64,000 bases of DNA. It comes from Mogibacterium kristiansenii (GTDB lineage Bacteria > Bacillota > Clostridia > Peptostreptococcales > Anaerovoracaceae). Location: positions 1-64,000 of the forward strand of contig NZ_VUNA01000004.1 of assembly GCF_009695905.1 (NCBI RefSeq), given 5' to 3'. Below, piece after piece: positions 61,377 to 64,000 of the stretch. The first letter of the stretch is position 1; the number at the start of each line of letters is the position of its first letter. A model generated the notes under the pieces. That model worked only from the letters and a program-made list of their open reading frames with translations. It searched no databases and had not been told where the DNA came from. The position numbers were made by a program, and so were the translations under genes.

Positions 61377-62282
61377 TCACGAAGCTGTTTTTATGAGCAG
61401 ATTGAAGTCGGCGAAATCGTGAAGCTGTTTTTCCCGGATGGCCAGAAGGGATGTGGTCGGGACGGAATTGTATAAATATTCAATTTGGCCGGAGATCCAT
61501 TCTAGGTCCAGCCCGCTGTCGGTCTCGAAGGACATCTGGAGGTTGATGCCGGGAATAAAACCCAGCTCCCGGTAGATGTCGGTTTTCCAGTTGAAGCTGT
61601 CGCGGTACTGCCGGGAATTCTCCGCGTGAAACCAGCGCCCCAAGTGCTCCCAGAGAATGACCTGGCCGGTGACTGGGTGAATCAGCAGGAAATCGGGGCA
61701 GAGGTATTTGCCCGGGGCGTATTCGACGGGATATTCGTAGAGGACGTAGAAGCCCGCGGCACAGAAACGTTCGTACAGCAATGCTTCCACGCGGCTTCGC
61801 ACCAAAGTGCCGTCAAAGGTGGTAATCCGAAGGGCCTCCGGATGCCTGGGCGGAATCGCAGCCTTCCGTTCCCGCATCGCCTGAACGCGGGCTTCGATGC
61901 TGTCGGTGTTCAGCTCCAGGATGTCGGTCAACAGAGGAATGTACTGCTTCGGGAGACGCTGCCGAACGGATTCCACGTCGGTGTCGCAATACCGTTCTGT
62001 GAACTCCCGGAGGAGACGGATGTTGTCATCCAGAATTTCCACCATTTTCTTGCAGAAGCGCAGTTCACGAATCTTTCGGACGACCTCGTGGGTTTCCCGA
62101 CCTAAATAGCGCCGCTTGCCACCCTTCTTAAGACAATAATAGTAAGGTGTTCCTTTGCGAAGACTGGATTGTAAGAGAATTCCATCGTAAGCGGAGAGGC
62201 TTCGCATTTTCTTTTGATACTGTCGTTTGAGCTGTCGGTGATCGTTCAAAGCCAAGAGGCAGATTTTTTTGTAATCATTCAT
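61377..62282 (-). CDS. PD-(D/E)XK nuclease-like protein
   Basis: A 301-aa protein of unknown function. The N-terminal half (about 1-140) is basic and helical, with YYYCLKKGGKRRYLGRE near 47-63. The C-terminal half has a PD-(D/E)XK-like pattern: Glu166 (VRSRVEALLYERF), YEYPVEY near 182, Asp197 in CPDFLLIHP, and WEHLGRWFH near 211 in place of the usual E-x-K. Similar PDF...WEHxG arrangements occur in Firmicute nuclease-like domains. The gene is bracketed by 41-nt palindromes, one downstream and four upstream. Catalysis is unproven. Confidence 0.65.
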   Translation of the reverse strand: MNDYKKICLLALNDHRQLKRQYQKKMRSLSAYDGILLQSSLRKGTPYYYCLKKGGKRRYLGRETHEVVRKIRELRFCKKMVEILDDNIRLLREFTERYCDTDVESVRQRLPKQYIPLLTDILELNTDSIEARVQAMRERKAAIPPRHPEALRITTFDGTLVRSRVEALLYERFCAAGFYVLYEYPVEYAPGKYLCPDFLLIHPVTGQVILWEHLGRWFHAENSRQYRDSFNWKTDIYRELGFIPGINLQMSFETDSGLDLEWISGQIEYLYNSVPTTSLLAIREKQLHDFADFNLLIKTAS

Positions 62283-62398
62283 AGTGGACCTTCCTTTCCT
62301 GTTTCAGAATTATTCTCTTATCATTATGACAGAAAAAAATTTCCCCTTCAGTACACATTTATCGAGAAAAATCGAGAAATCTAGGTTAGAAGACAGAA

Positions 62399-62722
62399 AT
62401 TGACGATGAAACCCTGGTTTTTTAGTGTTTATCGTCAATGCTCATGAAAGAACAAGGCAGTATTAGAGTTGAGAGCTAAATAGAAACGGAAGAATTGACG
62501 ATAAGGGGTTCTTTTATGGGGCTTTGACGTCAATTGCTTTTGTTTTGAAAAGCAGCGAGCGGAGATTTCAATAGAAGAAAAGAGAGAGTTGACGATGAAG
62601 ACTTGATTCTGAGGGCTTCATCGTCAACTTTTCAAAAAAAGTATTACTTTATTAGAGCAGCTAAAACGCCATTGAATTAGAATTGACGTTGGGAGGCGGT
62701 TTCCCGGAGTTTCATCGTCAAT
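62399..62722. repeat. Four 41-nt ATTGACGA palindromes, 94-95 bp apart
   Basis: Elements at 62399-62439, 62494-62534, 62588-62628 and 62682-62722 are each exactly 41 nt. The third has both outer bases changed in a paired way (GTTGACGA/TCGTCAAC), which argues that pairing is conserved. Central about 20 nt differ in every copy. ATTAG motifs lie 31-32 bp upstream of the second and fourth. The 100 bp before the array and the stretch to 62949 hold no recognisable gene. Confidence 0.9.
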
Positions 62723-62949
62723 TTGCACGAAAGACGGCCGGGAAAATGACAAAGGGCGGCCGGGTGAAGCGACCAAAGCCGGCAGAATCCCCGGGTCCAG
62801 CCGCCTCGGGCACATCACCGGCTGTTCATGGAACGCACATGAAACAGTTACGGATTCCGGAAGTTCAGATGATACAATGACCGTACCGAGGAGGGGGCGC
62901 CGGAGTGTAGGGTATTCCGGCAGAGGTCTTCTCTGGTGGAAAGGAGAAA

Positions 62950-63453
62950 ATGAAGAAGATGAATAATCTGAACATTCTGAAATTGGAAAACGCCGTGCTG
63001 CAGAAGCAGATCGATGTGGTACGGAGAAATATACGCGCCGGGCAGAACCGGGATCTTACACGGGAAGAAGTAGAAATTCTGAGAGGTGTGGGCGAACATT
63101 ATGCCAAGAAGTGGGATGTTCTGTATCCGATGCTGAAGAAGGGATACGGGGCTGCCGGCTGGGTGAAGCAGATGAAAATGGAAGAGGATGAAATCGTCGC
63201 GGAATTGCGTTCCCTGGTGCGCTTCCCGGATAAGGAGGAGTGGGAAGAGAAGGTGGAAGCGGTGCTTCGAAAGATGGAACGTATGATTTACGAGGAAGAC
63301 TACATGCTCTATCCGAACTGCCTGCAGTTTTTCCGGAGGGGCGAAGGTATTTGGATGAACCGGAGCGACCGGGATGGGTATGCGAACTACCGGGCGCTCC
63401 GGACTAAAGTCGTAAGGTACCGGAGGGCGCTGCAGCAGCGAAGCTTTCGATAA
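62950..63453 (+). CDS. Degenerate hemerythrin-like (DUF438-type) helical protein
   Basis: A 167-aa all-helical, charged protein. The segment GEHYAKKWDVLYPMLKKGYG (about 49-68), a following KMEEDEIVAELRSL helix and MERMIYEEDYMLYPNCLQFF (about 111-130) resemble hemerythrin-type domains of DUF438 proteins. Several expected His ligands are replaced, however, so di-iron binding looks doubtful. The start follows AAAGGAGAAA. It is not obviously in an operon. Confidence in the fold is moderate and in function low. Confidence 0.55.
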   Translation: MKKMNNLNILKLENAVLQKQIDVVRRNIRAGQNRDLTREEVEILRGVGEHYAKKWDVLYPMLKKGYGAAGWVKQMKMEEDEIVAELRSLVRFPDKEEWEEKVEAVLRKMERMIYEEDYMLYPNCLQFFRRGEGIWMNRSDRDGYANYRALRTKVVRYRRALQQRSFR

Positions 63454-63504
63454 AAAAAGATGGGAAGGCATTCGGCGTCCGAGCGGACAACGGATGAGGA
63501 GTGT

Positions 63505-63534
63505 AACCGGTGGGGAAACCTGCCGGTTTTTTTA
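63505..63534 (+). terminator. Terminator of the hemerythrin-like gene
   Basis: AACCGG and CCGGTT with inner GG/CC pairs and a seven-T run. Confidence 0.85.
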
Positions 63535-63649
63535 GGGATGAAAGCGTGCAACATCACTGCTAAAACGGGAAATCTCGAGATTCATGCAAAAAGTTCAGAT
63601 AAAAAACAGAGGTAAACCAATTTTTAGTGCAAAAAATCTTTAGAATTAC

Positions 63650-63677
63650 TTGAAAAATAAGGAAGATATGTTATCCT
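63650..63677 (+). promoter_or_regulatory. Promoter of the DUF1847 gene
   Basis: TTGAAA (63650-63655), 16 bp, TATCCT (63672-63677). The start codon is about 35 bp downstream. Confidence 0.55.
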
Positions 63678-63711
63678 TAATACAAATGTTTTTAAATATT
63701 GGAGGAGCATG

Positions 63712-64000
63712 ATGAACGAGGAAACCAAACGCTCCTGTGTGGACTGCGGTGTATACAACTGTCACACGCGGGACAAGGAATATCCGGACTTCTGCCTGAC
63801 CACGGAATTGACGGACGAGGAAAGAGCGGAAGTGTGGAAGCTGTACGAGGAGCCGGAGAATCAGAAGGCGTCGGTAGTATCCGCTCAGATTGAATCGGAT
63901 TTTTACCTGCGATACACTCGGGTGCAGGAAATCGTAGCTTTTGCAAAACGGATGGGCTATCACAAGATCGGAATTGCCACCTGTGTGGGTCTGATTGAGG
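63712..64000 (+). CDS. DUF1847 metal-binding protein, 5' part only
   Basis: The first 96 residues of a gene running off the window. The N-terminus has CVDCGVYNCHTRDKEYPDFC, a cysteine cluster likely to bind metal or an iron-sulfur cluster. It is followed by TRVQEIVAFAKRMGYHKIGIATCVGLIE, the characteristic DUF1847 core. Function is unknown. ATG 63712 is chosen because GGAGGA ends 5 bp upstream; the ATG at 63709 is too close. Confidence 0.85.
   Translation, partial: MNEETKRSCVDCGVYNCHTRDKEYPDFCLTTELTDEERAEVWKLYEEPENQKASVVSAQIESDFYLRYTRVQEIVAFAKRMGYHKIGIATCVGLIE

Noticed and set aside
61377-62282. RAYT/HUH transposase for the palindromes
   Set aside because: No HUH pair or catalytic Tyr motif is visible; the acidic-residue pattern fits a PD-(D/E)XK-like fold better.
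62399-62722. CRISPR-like repeats with unique centres
   Set aside because: The variable part is inside each palindrome rather than between repeats, the 53-bp intervals are not repeat-bounded spacers, and no cas gene is nearby.

Overview
The window looks like chromosomal DNA of an anaerobic, amino-acid-fermenting Firmicute (class Clostridia). A placement near Anaerovoracaceae (Clostridiales Family XIII) is inference only. Support comes from strong AGGAGG ribosome-binding sites, near-consensus sigma-A promoters, a threonyl T-box, FeoA-FeoA-FeoB with a Cys-rich partner, a class B sortase, and many peptidases and amino-acid transporters with no sugar catabolism genes. Genes are moderately GC-rich. 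The intergenic DNA is unusual: about a tenth of the window is tandem arrays of hairpin-forming repeats.

Layout. 1-1.6 kb: a field of hairpin repeats, then nine copies of an 86-bp GC-rich repeat. 1.9-14.5 kb: peptide and amino-acid use, with two M24 aminopeptidases, proline iminopeptidase, a lipase-like hydrolase, two BrnQ carriers flanking a LysR regulator, an NSS-family symporter and a GDT1-type transporter. 14.6-18.3 kb (minus): thrS behind a T-box, and a homocysteine methyltransferase. 18.3-31.7 kb (plus): a tightly packed run of corrinoid methyltransferase genes, an ornithine cyclodeaminase homologue, hflX, a HAD phosphatase, a complete oligopeptide/nickel-type ABC importer and larE-larC-larB, which build the nickel-pincer nucleotide cofactor. 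The importer probably supplies nickel to the Lar proteins; larA is not in the window.

32.3-42.7 kb: a 1009-aa secreted surface protein, an MscS channel, a third M24 peptidase, RmuC, an Rrf2 regulator, an AIM24-like protein, UppP, tRNA-Arg(CCG) and rplM-rpsI. 42.8-49.2 kb: a macro-domain/vWA pair, then the ferrous-iron operon with two small membrane proteins, an HMA protein and a 57-aa membrane protein. 50.1-60.8 kb: a phosphohexomutase, a class B sortase, a PRPP-dependent transferase, a PLP aminotransferase and an FtsX-type permease with its ATPase. 60.9-64 kb: small uncharacterised genes and a PD-(D/E)XK-like protein set among 41-nt palindromes.

The most unusual signal is the set of intergenic arrays. 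GC-rich arrays of 86, 96 and 107 bp period occur at 0.8, 31.8, 44.6, 49.3-49.9 and 53.4-55.6 kb. Each unit holds a roughly 54-nt hairpin; outer stems differ completely between families, while a GCAAAGCC-like core sits at the same place. A second group consists of seven palindromes of exactly 41 nt (outer arms ATTGACGA/TCGTCAAT), mostly 93-95 bp apart, at 0.2-0.34 kb and around the nuclease-like gene at 61.3-62.7 kb. I know of no named family that matches either.
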